Source: Shinella sp. H4-D48 (lineage in GTDB: Bacteria; Pseudomonadota; Alphaproteobacteria; Rhizobiales; Rhizobiaceae). Taken from it: a DNA stretch of 64,000 bases. The stretch is taken from positions 1,782,001-1,846,000 of the forward strand of contig NZ_CP093337.1 of NCBI RefSeq assembly GCF_022637395.1. Direction: 5' to 3'. The notes under the pieces are model-generated. The model had not been told where the DNA came from, searched no databases, and saw only the letters and a program-made list of their open reading frames with translations. Shown piece by piece: positions 1 through 7,961 of this stretch; the first letter of the stretch is position 1; the number at the start of each line of letters is the position of its first letter. Position numbers and translations under genes: made by a program.

Positions 1-509
1 TGACGGCTGTCAAGGCCGCTGCTGATTTCGTCTTCGGTCAGACGGCGAAAACGATGCCGGTCGATGCTGACGCGGTGTTAATTTCAGACAGCGCGACGTC
101 AAACGTCCCGAAGAAGATGACGTTCGCAAACTTGAAGGCTTGGATATTATCGTTCATCCCACTGCCTAAATATTACGTAAGCGATCCGTTTGCCGTAGTC
201 TCGGGCGGGTCGTTCTCGCTCACCCACACTCTAGGTGTCGAGCCAAAATTCATTGCATTGGAGTTGGTGGTCACATCAGCAGTGAACGGTTACGCCGCGG
301 GCGACAAACTGCACATGGGGTTAAGCGCCGCTGGCCAATGGGGGACGGGAAATACCGGCTACTTCATTAGAAAAGTAGGAACTGCGCAGATAAGCGGGCG
401 ATTTGGCAATAATGCCGGAGGGTCATTCGTTGTGGCGAACGATACATCAGGAGCACCATCAACGATACCGAACGCGAACATACAGGCAGTCGTGAGGGCT
501 TGGGCATGA
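1..509 (+). CDS. phage tail fibre protein, C-terminal part
   Basis: The frame is open from base 3 without a start codon, so this is the 3' end of a longer gene cut by the window edge. The visible segment (about 168 residues) contains a phrase typical of tail fibres (a VDADAVLISDSAT-like element followed by a small hydrophobic helix), then a Gly/Asn-rich beta-like C-terminal region that would form the receptor-binding tip. It is followed with an ATGA overlap by a small gene in the position of a fibre-assembly chaperone, and then by the sheath gene. The tail-fibre assignment rests on this context and on composition, not on a specific recognised family. Confidence 0.7.
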   Translation, partial: TAVKAAADFVFGQTAKTMPVDADAVLISDSATSNVPKKMTFANLKAWILSFIPLPKYYVSDPFAVVSGGSFSLTHTLGVEPKFIALELVVTSAVNGYAAGDKLHMGLSAAGQWGTGNTGYFIRKVGTAQISGRFGNNAGGSFVVANDTSGAPSTIPNANIQAVVRAWA

Positions 510-925
510 GCGCTGTTTTTCATTACGTTGACTCTCAAGGGTCGTACCTCGGCGCGTGGGACGCTAACCCGCCTGCAAACGCCATAGCCGTCCCAACCCC
601 GCCTAACGATGCGCGTCAGGTGTGGGATTTCGTAGGGCAGGAGTGGGGCGCATTGCCGCCGATTATTTCCGACTACGAAGACGCAATTCAAGCCCATGTT
701 GACGATTCGGCCCGCTCTCGCCAGTTCCGAGACGGCGTAACGCTTGCCTCCTACACGGCATCCACCAACCCGCAGTGGGCGTCCGAAGCTGCTGCGTTCG
801 TCGCTTGGCGCGATGCTGTTTGGGCCTATTCTTACACCGAGCTTGCCAAGGTGCAGGCCGGCCAGCGCGAACAGCCGACGGTCGATGACTTCCTGATGGA
901 ACTGCCTGCAATCATCTGGCCCTAG
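506..925 (+). CDS. putative tail fibre assembly protein
   Basis: 139-residue protein starting at the ATG that overlaps the stop of the fibre gene (ATGA), which implies translational coupling. Its N-terminal third (a FHYVDSQGSYLG element and a Pro-rich stretch with a DARQVWDF phrase) followed by a helical C-terminal part resembles small tail-fibre assembly chaperones and the tail accessory proteins that follow fibres. A TTG six bases upstream is in frame but is less likely as a start. The role would be to fold or attach the fibre during virion assembly. Identification is by position and general shape only. Confidence 0.6.
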   Translation: MSAVFHYVDSQGSYLGAWDANPPANAIAVPTPPNDARQVWDFVGQEWGALPPIISDYEDAIQAHVDDSARSRQFRDGVTLASYTASTNPQWASEAAAFVAWRDAVWAYSYTELAKVQAGQREQPTVDDFLMELPAIIWP

Positions 926-969
926 CGCCCAACCACCCATCACCCAACCACATCCTAAAGGAGGCCGCA

Positions 970-2628
970 TTGGCTGACCTATCGTATTTCCATGGCGTGA
1001 ACCTTGGGGAAAGCCCCGACACGCCATCGCTTCTGCGCGTCCAGAATTTCGGTGTGACGTTCGTCAACGGCACGGCTCCCGACGCGGATGCTGCGGCTTT
1101 CCCGATCAATACCCCGACGCTCGTCACGTCTCAGGCTGCCGCCGCTCTGCTTGGCTCCGCCGGCACGCTGCTTGCGGACGTTTTGACTGTGATGGGGGAG
1201 GGTGGTTCGACCGTCATCGTCAACCGCGTTGAGGACGACGAAGACCCCGAAGTCGTGCAGGCCAACCTGATCGGCGACGCTGCTGCTCGCACCGGCCTCT
1301 ATGCCGCGTTGCGCGCCAAGTCGCTCCTGGGAGTCCAGCCGCGCGTCATTGTGACGGCCGGCGACACTGGCGCCTACGTCGAGGATGGCGTGCTGTCTGT
1401 CACCGTGACGGATGGCGGCGCGGATTACACCTCTGCGCCCACCGTGGCATTCTCCGGTGGCGGCGACGCTGCGGCCACAGCCACCGTCAACAAGCACAAG
1501 GTCGTGTCGCTGACGATCACGAATCCTGGCGCGGACTACACCAGCGCGCCCACGATCGCGATTGCAGCGCCCCCGGCCGGAGGCGTTCAGGCGACGGCTA
1601 CCGCAACCGTTGCGGACGGCGAAATCACTGCCATCACGATGACTAACAAGGGCTCCGGCTATGTCGACGCCCCTGCGGTCACGATCTCCGGCGGCGGCGG
1701 CTCCGGCGCTATCCTGACGGCTGTCCTCGGCGGCCCGGTGACGGGCGTTACCGTCTCGGAGCCTGGTGAAGGCTACATCTCCGCGCCGACGGTCAGCTTC
1801 TCCGGTGGTGGCGGTTCCAGTGCTGCGGCCATTGCCAACCTTGGCGACGTCACCAGCCCGTTTGTTTCGGCCCTCGCGACCATCTGCCCACAGATACGTG
1901 CGCGTGCCTACATCCACGGCCCGAACTCGACCAATGCAGAGGCCGTTCGCTTCCGCAACACGGTCAACAGCGACCGCATCCTGATCATCGACCCCAAGGG
2001 CATCAAGAACGTCAACGGTACGCCCGTTACGGTTCCGATCGCTCCGGTCTTTGCAGGTGTTCGCGCTCGCGTCGTAGCATCTCCGGAAGGCGTGTCCGGC
2101 TCGGTATCGAACAAGATCATCCGCACGCTCGACGGCGTTGCGCGCACGATCCAGTACCCGGTCGACAGCAACTACCTCAACGAGCGGCAGGTTTCGACCG
2201 TCATCGATGAGCGTGGTGGACTGCGCACCTGGGGTTCGCGCCTAGCGACCGACGTGGACATCTGGCAGTTCGACAGCGTTCGCGCCACGGCTGACATGAT
2301 CAACGAAGCGCTGGAAGACCTGTACTTCGTCTATGTCGACCGCAAGCTGACCAAGGCCAACCTGAAGATGATGATCGAAGACGGCAACGCCGCGCTTCGC
2401 GTCTTCCAGAAGAACGACGACATCCTCGGTGGCCGCGTCTGGCTGTCCGACCTGAACGAGCCGACGGTAAATGCCAACGGCAAGGTGTTCCTGAACGTCG
2501 AGTTCGAGCCGGTCGGCATCATGGAACAGATCAACATCACGACACACCGCAACATTCTCTACTACCAGCTGCTGCTGGATGAGGTGCGCGGCGCGATCGA
2601 GAACGGCCCCCTGACGCTCGCCGTCTAA
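970..2628 (+). CDS. phage contractile tail sheath protein
   Basis: 552 residues, starting at TTG, which is preceded by a near-perfect ribosome binding site (aaaggagg). The N-terminal 'FHGVNLGE' segment, the 'TPTLVTS' strand and the C-terminal portion (INEALEDLYFVYVDRKLT, then LNVEFEPVGIMEQI) match P2 FI-type sheath proteins that form the contracting outer tube. Between about residues 137 and 290 the sheath is interrupted by four imperfect repeats of about 40 residues, each with a (G)ADYTSAPTV-like core and a Gly-rich turn. These are not part of the conserved sheath fold. Directly followed by the tube gene with 16 bases between them. Confidence 0.93.
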   Translation: MADLSYFHGVNLGESPDTPSLLRVQNFGVTFVNGTAPDADAAAFPINTPTLVTSQAAAALLGSAGTLLADVLTVMGEGGSTVIVNRVEDDEDPEVVQANLIGDAAARTGLYAALRAKSLLGVQPRVIVTAGDTGAYVEDGVLSVTVTDGGADYTSAPTVAFSGGGDAAATATVNKHKVVSLTITNPGADYTSAPTIAIAAPPAGGVQATATATVADGEITAITMTNKGSGYVDAPAVTISGGGGSGAILTAVLGGPVTGVTVSEPGEGYISAPTVSFSGGGGSSAAAIANLGDVTSPFVSALATICPQIRARAYIHGPNSTNAEAVRFRNTVNSDRILIIDPKGIKNVNGTPVTVPIAPVFAGVRARVVASPEGVSGSVSNKIIRTLDGVARTIQYPVDSNYLNERQVSTVIDERGGLRTWGSRLATDVDIWQFDSVRATADMINEALEDLYFVYVDRKLTKANLKMMIEDGNAALRVFQKNDDILGGRVWLSDLNEPTVNANGKVFLNVEFEPVGIMEQINITTHRNILYYQLLLDEVRGAIENGPLTLAV

Positions 2629-2644
2629 TCACAAGGAATACACG

Positions 2645-3151
2645 ATGAGCAATCTTCCGCGCTACCTCCTGCGCAACTGCATGCTGTGGGCCGATCGCGA
2701 ATCCAAGCTTGGCCAGATCGGGGACATCACGCCCCCGGTCCCGCAGGCCAAGCTCGAGGAACTTCGCAACGCAGGCATGATCAAGCCGCGCGAGGTCCAT
2801 ATGGGTTACGAGAAGCTGGAATTCAGCTTCAAGATGCCCGGCTTCGACCCGCAGATCCTCAAGCTTTTCGGCCTCAAGGCTGGTACGGAAAACCTGTTCC
2901 TCATCACTGGCGCGCTGGTGGACGAGGACGGCGTCGAGCATTCGGCGGTGATGACGATCCGCGGCTTCCTCAAGCAGGCCGATCCCGGCAACTGGAAGCC
3001 GGGTGACATGGCGGAGAACGACTATTCGGTCTCGGTCAACTACTACAAGCTGGAAGTCGACGGCGACGAGCTGATCGAAATGGATGACTTCGACGTGAAA
3101 ATCGGGGGCATCAGCCAGCATAGCGGCATGCGGAACTCGCTGCTTCTCTAG
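2645..3151 (+). CDS. phage major tail tube protein
   Basis: 168 residues; matches the P2 FII tail-tube family: 'LPRYLLRNCMLW' start, central 'HMGYEKLEFSFKMPGFD' strand and 'YKLEVDGDELIEMD' near the C-terminus. It polymerises into the inner tube through which DNA passes. It lies in the same transcription unit as the sheath gene, 16 bases downstream of it, with a ribosome binding site (aagga) before the ATG. The gene ends before a strong hairpin with a T-run at 3171-3196. Length agrees with the family's usual 165-175 residues. Confidence 0.93.
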   Translation: MSNLPRYLLRNCMLWADRESKLGQIGDITPPVPQAKLEELRNAGMIKPREVHMGYEKLEFSFKMPGFDPQILKLFGLKAGTENLFLITGALVDEDGVEHSAVMTIRGFLKQADPGNWKPGDMAENDYSVSVNYYKLEVDGDELIEMDDFDVKIGGISQHSGMRNSLLL

Positions 3152-3170
3152 CACTCCACGCCGCAAACTC

Positions 3171-3196
3171 AGCCCGCGCGAATGCGGGCTTTTTCT
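3171..3196 (+). terminator. rho-independent terminator after tube gene
   Basis: A 7-bp stem (agcccgc / gcgggct, 3171-3177 and 3184-3190) is followed by five T residues. It lies between the abundant sheath/tube genes and the low-level chaperone gene, where attenuation would lower downstream expression. Confidence 0.75.
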
Positions 3197-3216
3197 TTCC
3201 TGATGAGGAGACCAGC

Positions 3217-3480
3217 ATGACGACTGTCAAGCTTTCGAAGCCCGTTGAGCACAACGGCAAGATTTACGACGAGTTCACCTTCCGCGAAGCCGAAGTCGGC
3301 GACCTGATGCTTGCCGACGCCGTGAAGGGCGAGATGTCCAAGATCATCGCCGTCCTGGCATCGATGGCCGACGTACCGCTTCCCGCCTTCCGCAAGGTCA
3401 AGTCTCGCGACCTCAACGCCATCATGGCCGCCACCAAAGACCTCTTGGGGGAGGAGCCGCCGGTCACGACTGGCGCCTGA
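3217..3480 (+). CDS. phage tail assembly chaperone (gpE-like)
   Basis: 87 residues, of the P2 gpE family: begins with a 'VKLSKPVEHNGKIYDEFTFREAEVGD' type strand pair (shown at 3217-3310) and ends in a short helix. It binds the tape measure protein before tube polymerisation. The -1 frame is open across the end of this gene into the next short gene (3483-3608), and a run of five G lies in 'ttg ggg gag' near 3450, the arrangement expected for a programmed -1 frameshift that makes a longer E+E' protein, as in P2. Confidence 0.85.
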   Translation: MTTVKLSKPVEHNGKIYDEFTFREAEVGDLMLADAVKGEMSKIIAVLASMADVPLPAFRKVKSRDLNAIMAATKDLLGEEPPVTTGA

Positions 3481-3482
3481 TC

Positions 3483-3608
3483 GTGAGCGTTATCGCTCGC
3501 GAACTCAAGCAGGACGTGGACCGGCTCGAAAAGTGGCCGCCCGCCAAGGCCATGGCCTACTTCGAAAAAGCAATGGAAATCCGTCGCCTGTTCGGCGGCG
3601 GCATGTAG
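3483..3608 (+). CDS. tail assembly chaperone extension (gpE'-like)
   Basis: 41 residues if started at the GTG at 3483, but more probably made as the C-terminal extension of the preceding chaperone by -1 frameshifting; the -1 frame is open through the whole overlap. It contains a 'DRLEKWPPAKAMAY' phrase, the WPP motif typical of the GpE/E' family. Tape measure gene follows 12 bases downstream. Too short to be picked up by ordinary gene callers. Confidence 0.75.
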   Translation: MSVIARELKQDVDRLEKWPPAKAMAYFEKAMEIRRLFGGGM

Positions 3609-3620
3609 CGCGAGGGCAGC

Positions 3621-5732
3621 ATGGCCGTCTTGAAATCAAGCCTTATCCTCTCGCTCATCGACAATGTGTCAGGCCGGGCGAAGGGCATCAACAGCGCGCT
3701 CGGAAGCCTCCAGCGCGGACATGCCTCCTTCCTTGGTATGGCCGGTCGGCTCGCCGCTTTTGGTGGCGCCTATGTGGGCGTCACGCAGGGGATCGGCGGG
3801 ACGGTCGGGGCAGCGCTGGAGTTCGAGTCCGCCTTCGCGGACGTCCGCAAGGTGCTGGATGCGAATGAAGAGCAGATGGCGAACGTTCGCCGCTCGATCA
3901 TCGCCATGTCTAAGGAACTGCCGATTGCGGCAAGCGGCATTGCCGAGATCTACGCCGCGGCTGGTCAGTCGAACATCCCGCTGGCGGAAATCACCAAGTT
4001 CAGCGAGATGGTCGCCAAGGTGTCGACGGCGTGGGACGTGCCCGTTGCCGAAACCGGGCAGGCGCTCGCGGAGATCAAGAACCAGCTGAACCTCGGCGTG
4101 AACGAGGTCGGGCTTTTCGCCGACAGCCTCAACCACCTGTCGAACAACACGGCAGCCAATGCGCCGCGGCTTCTGGAATATACCAAGCACGTTGCGGCAA
4201 CCGGCGAGATGTTTGGCTTCTCTGCGCAGGAGACGCTGGCGTTCGGCGGCGCCATGATCTCATCCGGCGGCGAAGCGGAAGTCGCAGCGACGTCGTTCCG
4301 TAACATGGGCCGCGCGCTCACGATCGGTACACGCGCGACGAAAACACACAACACAGCCTTCAAGCGGCTCGGCCTCGATGCGGTTAAGACCGCGAAGTCG
4401 ATGCAGAAGAACGCGCTGAAGACGACCCTTGATGTCATCGACCGCATCCAGGCGCTTCCTGAGTGGGAGCGGATATCGATCGCCTCGGCACTGTTCGGCG
4501 ACGAAGCGCGTGCGCTGATGCCAGTAATCAACAATGCCACGGAGTTGCGGCGCCAGCTTGGTCTCGTGGGCGATGAAGCCAACTACGCGGGCAGCGCTTT
4601 CAAGGAGTACACTGTACGCGCCAGCACGGTCGGAAACGTGCTGCAGATATTGAAAAACAAGTTCGCCGACTTCTTCCGCAGCATGGGCGACGACATGCTG
4701 CCCGGCATCAAGCAGGCGGCGCTCGGCGTCGGGCATATCCTAGACACCATGGGCCAACGCGCCACCATCTTCGACAAGATGGGCGCCGCAATGAAGGCCT
4801 TTCTGCAGGGTTTCGGCGTAGACAGCGGCATTCGCGAGACCGTCGAGAGCATCGGCGACTTGCTGTTTGGCAAGGCGGATGGCTCTGCTTCGGCCGACCA
4901 ACTTGGCCGGATATTCGCCAAGTTCAAGGAATATGGCGCGTCCGTCCGCGAACTGTCCGATGCGATCCGCAACAATCCGATCGCCCAGTTCCTCGGTGAG
5001 CTAGGGGCGGACGGCTTCAAGCTGATGCTTGCGGCCGTTGGGATTGGCCTTGTCGCTAGCTCGATTATGAAACTCGCGAGGGCGATCGCCTTCCTGACGG
5101 GGATCACGACGGCCATAGGCATCTTCAAATCCTTCGGTAAGGTGGGCAGCATTCTCGGCGGCCTCGGTGGGGGCGCGGCCGCCGGAGCGGCTGCTGGAGC
5201 CGGCGGCCGAACTGCTGCGGGTGCAGCAGCTGGTGCCGCAGGAACGGCAGGACGTGGCGCTGGCCTTGCCGCCGCTGGCCTCCTTGGTTTTGCTTGGCTT
5301 ATGGACAAGGGTGCGCAGCGCCTCAGGGACGACCCTGCCCGACAGGCTCGTGACAACGAAAAGTCCGCGCAGAATATCCGCTGGCTCAAGAACATGCTTG
5401 GCCTCGACAAGCCTACCGTCTCGCCCGAAAACGTCGACGCCCAGCTGGCGGCTCAACGCGGCACGCAGATCAACCCCCTGCAACAGGCGGTCGACAACAG
5501 CCGCAGCCCGGTCATCATCGACTCCAGCAGCATCGCCGCAATGACACAGCCGTCTGGCGTTCAGCAGGTGGCGGTGACGAATCTGACGCGGCCAAACATA
5601 ACCGTTCACGCACCTGTCACCATTAGCAACATCTCTTCGCCCCAGGACGCTGTTGAGGCTGCCGCCTCGCGACTTGGCCAGGCGGCGAAGTCGGCGCTGG
5701 AGTCGAGCTTCAGTGGCGGCGGTGGCTTCTAA
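3621..5732 (+). CDS. phage tail tape measure protein (TP901 family)
   Basis: 703 residues. The N-terminal half carries the TP901 core: 'GAALEFESAFADVRKVLDA', followed by 'IAASGIAEIYAAAGQSNI' and 'SFRNMGRALTIG'. Long amphipathic helices fill the middle, and a hydrophobic segment plus an Ala/Gly-rich stretch lies at about residues 470-565. It sets tail length and is ejected at infection. At about 700 residues it is short for a contractile-tailed phage, so a relatively short tail is expected. Position after the E/E' chaperone is the standard order. Confidence 0.92.
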   Translation: MAVLKSSLILSLIDNVSGRAKGINSALGSLQRGHASFLGMAGRLAAFGGAYVGVTQGIGGTVGAALEFESAFADVRKVLDANEEQMANVRRSIIAMSKELPIAASGIAEIYAAAGQSNIPLAEITKFSEMVAKVSTAWDVPVAETGQALAEIKNQLNLGVNEVGLFADSLNHLSNNTAANAPRLLEYTKHVAATGEMFGFSAQETLAFGGAMISSGGEAEVAATSFRNMGRALTIGTRATKTHNTAFKRLGLDAVKTAKSMQKNALKTTLDVIDRIQALPEWERISIASALFGDEARALMPVINNATELRRQLGLVGDEANYAGSAFKEYTVRASTVGNVLQILKNKFADFFRSMGDDMLPGIKQAALGVGHILDTMGQRATIFDKMGAAMKAFLQGFGVDSGIRETVESIGDLLFGKADGSASADQLGRIFAKFKEYGASVRELSDAIRNNPIAQFLGELGADGFKLMLAAVGIGLVASSIMKLARAIAFLTGITTAIGIFKSFGKVGSILGGLGGGAAAGAAAGAGGRTAAGAAAGAAGTAGRGAGLAAAGLLGFAWLMDKGAQRLRDDPARQARDNEKSAQNIRWLKNMLGLDKPTVSPENVDAQLAAQRGTQINPLQQAVDNSRSPVIIDSSSIAAMTQPSGVQQVAVTNLTRPNITVHAPVTISNISSPQDAVEAAASRLGQAAKSALESSFSGGGGF

Positions 5733-5750
5733 GTTGAGAAGGGCGCGGCA

Positions 5751-6263
5751 ATGCAATACAAGATCGCAATGACTCGTTTGCTTGCCGCACTCATCCTTAT
5801 CTTCACCACACCGGCCATAGCACAGACGATGGATGGCCGAGCTTCAGTGATTGATGGCGACACCATCGAGATCAGCGGCGAACGGATCAGGCTCAACGGC
5901 GTTGACGCGCCTGAAAGCTGGCAGCGTTGCGCTGACGAGGGCGGCAAGGAGTACCGCTGCGGCAAAGATGCAGCATTCGCGCTTGACGACTGGCTTGCCG
6001 CGTCACGGCCAACTCGCTGTGAGTTCGTGGAGCGCGATCGTTATGGACGGATGGTTGGTAACTGCTTCCGTGCCGATGGTGCCTCTGTAGGGGAGTGGCT
6101 CGTTCGAAGCGGATGGGCGGTTGACTGGGTGCGGTATAGCGGCGGCAGGTTCGCAGACGCACAGGAGGAAGCTAGCCGAGCCAAGCGCGGCATATGGCGG
6201 GGCGCGTTTGATCTGCCATGTGAGGCGAGGGCGCGACGGGCTAAACGGAAGGCGAGCTGTTAG
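5751..6263 (+). CDS. secreted thermonuclease-like protein (SNase fold)
   Basis: 170 residues. An N-terminal signal peptide (hydrophobic 9-22, cleavage near AIA-QT) precedes a staphylococcal-nuclease-like domain: 'VIDGDTIEISGERIRLNGVD', then 'APESWQ' and 'VERDRYGRMVGNC', which supply the expected Asp, Arg and Glu positions. Six cysteines suggest disulfides in the periplasm. It stands between the tape measure and gpU genes, where P2-like phages carry no essential gene, so it is probable cargo. It could degrade DNA in the periplasm or outside, for example against competing phage DNA; that role is inference. Confidence 0.85.
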   Translation: MQYKIAMTRLLAALILIFTTPAIAQTMDGRASVIDGDTIEISGERIRLNGVDAPESWQRCADEGGKEYRCGKDAAFALDDWLAASRPTRCEFVERDRYGRMVGNCFRADGASVGEWLVRSGWAVDWVRYSGGRFADAQEEASRAKRGIWRGAFDLPCEARARRAKRKASC

Positions 6264-6517
6264 TACGGAAAAAGCGCGAAAATCTCACCGACTTTCTTCT
6301 CGCATGTAGATTGGTCTGTGGAGAATTTGCACTGGATATTGCCGATCGCAGTTCGAGAATTTCCGCGTTGGAGCTTGCCTACCTCCTCTTTTGACAGCGT
6401 TCGCTTAACGCCGTCATGTTCTTCTACGCACACGTCGTTTTGACAGAAGGTCATTTGAGCGAGTGCAGAAGTGTTTGAGGTGAGCACGTAGGCAAGGCAG
6501 GCTATGAAAAACTTCAT
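6260..6517 (-). CDS. small secreted protein, unknown
   Basis: 85 residues with a clear signal peptide (hydrophobic 3-18, cleavage near ALA-Q) and a mature domain of about 64 residues containing four cysteines. No family recognised. Transcribed against the tail operon; its stop overlaps that of the nuclease gene by 4 bases, and its ATG overlaps the stop of the next upstream minus gene (ATGA). The pair therefore forms a two-gene antisense cargo operon. It might act as a partner or inhibitor for the neighbouring periplasmic nuclease, but no residue evidence supports that. Confidence 0.65.
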   Translation of the reverse strand: MKFFIACLAYVLTSNTSALAQMTFCQNDVCVEEHDGVKRTLSKEEVGKLQRGNSRTAIGNIQCKFSTDQSTCEKKVGEIFALFPY

Positions 6518-6852
6518 TTTATGAAACCGTACCTTTTCGCAACGCGGCGCGTTTGCGCGCAGTGGGCTGTTTTTCCTGAATTCGTTAGCTCTTCAATGCT
6601 GGCGGCGGCTCCCCGCGTCATCAGGTCTAGCATCGATGCGAAGCCCATCGCCTCGTCCGATACATTGTCCTCGATGTACTTGGCTATGGCGTCCTGATTG
6701 TAAGAAAGCCCGCACGGCTGCTCGGACGCGATGACGTTGCCGAGTTGGTGCGCCACGTCAGAGAATGACGCGTCATCGGCGTTACAGGCTCCATAGCCGA
6801 AAACGAGTGTTCCGAAGCAGCCGGCCGCGCACACGCCCAATATTCTGACCAA
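6514..6852 (-). CDS. small secreted protein, unknown
   Basis: 112 residues from the TTG at 6852, chosen because ggagg lies five bases upstream on the minus strand. The N-terminus is a signal peptide (VRILGVCAAGCFGTLVFG). The mature part is helical with three to four cysteines and no recognised domain. It is transcribed opposite to the tail genes and translationally coupled to the 85-residue secreted protein downstream. Base composition is less GC-rich than in the neighbouring tail genes, consistent with cargo acquired separately. Confidence 0.6.
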   Translation of the reverse strand: MVRILGVCAAGCFGTLVFGYGACNADDASFSDVAHQLGNVIASEQPCGLSYNQDAIAKYIEDNVSDEAMGFASMLDLMTRGAAASIEELTNSGKTAHCAQTRRVAKRYGFIK

Positions 6853-6938
6853 TTGAACCTCCCTGTCTGCCCTCAATCTAGGGGCGAAGATTAAGGTCGC
6901 GCAAGAACTATTTCAGGTTTACCTCGCAAGGAGCCCCC

Positions 6939-7382
6939 ATGACCGTTTCTATGATGCTCGGAGGCTTTGCCTTCGAAGCGCGCGACAGGCTTGGCTACGA
7001 AGGCGTGCAACGCAAGGTGCAGACGCCGTGGGCTGAGATCAAGGTCGCGCAGACGATGGATCAGCAGCAGTGGACCGGCCCGACTTCTGAGGAGGTGACG
7101 ATCCGCGGCGTACTGTTCCCGCAGGAATACGGCGGCCAGGCGTCGCTCGACGGAATCATCGCCGCCGCGCAGGCAGGCACGCCCATGATGCTGGTTTCGG
7201 GCGACGACTACGAAGGCGTGATCCACGGGATGTTCACGGTGCACGGCATCGATGAGGACCGCAGCTACCACAACGCTGCCGGCGCCGCGCGAAAGAACAG
7301 CTACTCGATCACGCTCATGCGCTACGGCCAATCGGCTGCGGGCGGCGGCCTGTTCGCTCCGATCCTCAATCTGTTCGGTTAG
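6939..7382 (+). CDS. phage tail protein gpU
   Basis: 147 residues; matches P2 U: 'MMLGGFAFEARD' start, the Trp-rich middle 'VAQTMDQQQWTGPTSEEVTIRG', and a 'NSYSITLMRYG' strand near the end. gpU caps the tail tube at the head-proximal end. A ribosome binding site (aaggag) precedes the ATG. In P2-like phages U is followed directly by X and D; here a minus-strand gene separates U from X. Confidence 0.92.
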   Translation: MTVSMMLGGFAFEARDRLGYEGVQRKVQTPWAEIKVAQTMDQQQWTGPTSEEVTIRGVLFPQEYGGQASLDGIIAAAQAGTPMMLVSGDDYEGVIHGMFTVHGIDEDRSYHNAAGAARKNSYSITLMRYGQSAAGGGLFAPILNLFG

Positions 7383-7435
7383 GTGCGCACATGAGAATTG
7401 TCTTCACACGAGGTCACGTACTCATTGACAGCGGC

Positions 7436-7690
7436 TCATCTAGGGGAGCTATCGAAATAGTCGATGATCGCGTCCACGCCCGCCTTTATCGCCATGTGGT
7501 CTTTCTCATAGGAAAGGCCCTCAACTGGTAGGGATTTGAACTCCTGGACGATGCAATCTCGCAGTTCGGCGACGTCTACAGGTTGCGGTGACGTGGCAGA
7601 CAACCTGCGCAGCAATTCGTCCGCCACTGCTTTGTATCCTAGCGCTACGCCGATAGCGGCAACGAAGTTGTGCGGGATACTAAGGGTCAC
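7436..7690 (-). CDS. small acidic protein, unknown (antisense cargo)
   Basis: 84 residues from a GTG with ggagg seven bases upstream on the minus strand. Mostly helical and acidic, with no signal peptide and no recognised domain. It is inserted between U and X and runs against the tail operon. It looks like a real gene because of the good ribosome binding site and protein-like composition. A promoter of its own would be needed for expression in the lysogen. Function unknown. Confidence 0.55.
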   Translation of the reverse strand: MTLSIPHNFVAAIGVALGYKAVADELLRRLSATSPQPVDVAELRDCIVQEFKSLPVEGLSYEKDHMAIKAGVDAIIDYFDSSPR

Positions 7691-7745
7691 GATCTACCTC
7701 CAATAGCAGTCGCGCCATATTCTTCGGAGGTGCGAGGGGAGTCAA

Positions 7746-7958
7746 ATGCCATCGACATACATCACAAAATCCGGCCAGACCGTCGATCTGGTCTGCTTGG
7801 ATTTCTACGGCCGCACCCGGTCGACAACTGAAATCGTCCTAGACGCAAACCCCGGCATCGCTGCACTTGGCCCGGTTTTGCCGATCGGGACCGCGCTCAT
7901 CATGCCTGACATCGATACGCGGCCGGTGGCGCGCGAACTGGTGAAGCTCTGGGAGTAA
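7746..7958 (+). CDS. phage tail protein gpX (LysM-like)
   Basis: 70 residues; P2 X family: 'YITKSGQTVDLVCLDFYG' followed by 'TEIVLDANPGIAALGPVLP' and 'GTALIMPDID', the LysM-like fold of the tail-hub protein. It links the baseplate hub to the tube. Only three bases separate its stop from the next start (gpD). Confidence 0.93.
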   Translation: MPSTYITKSGQTVDLVCLDFYGRTRSTTEIVLDANPGIAALGPVLPIGTALIMPDIDTRPVARELVKLWE

Positions 7959-7961
7959 GCA

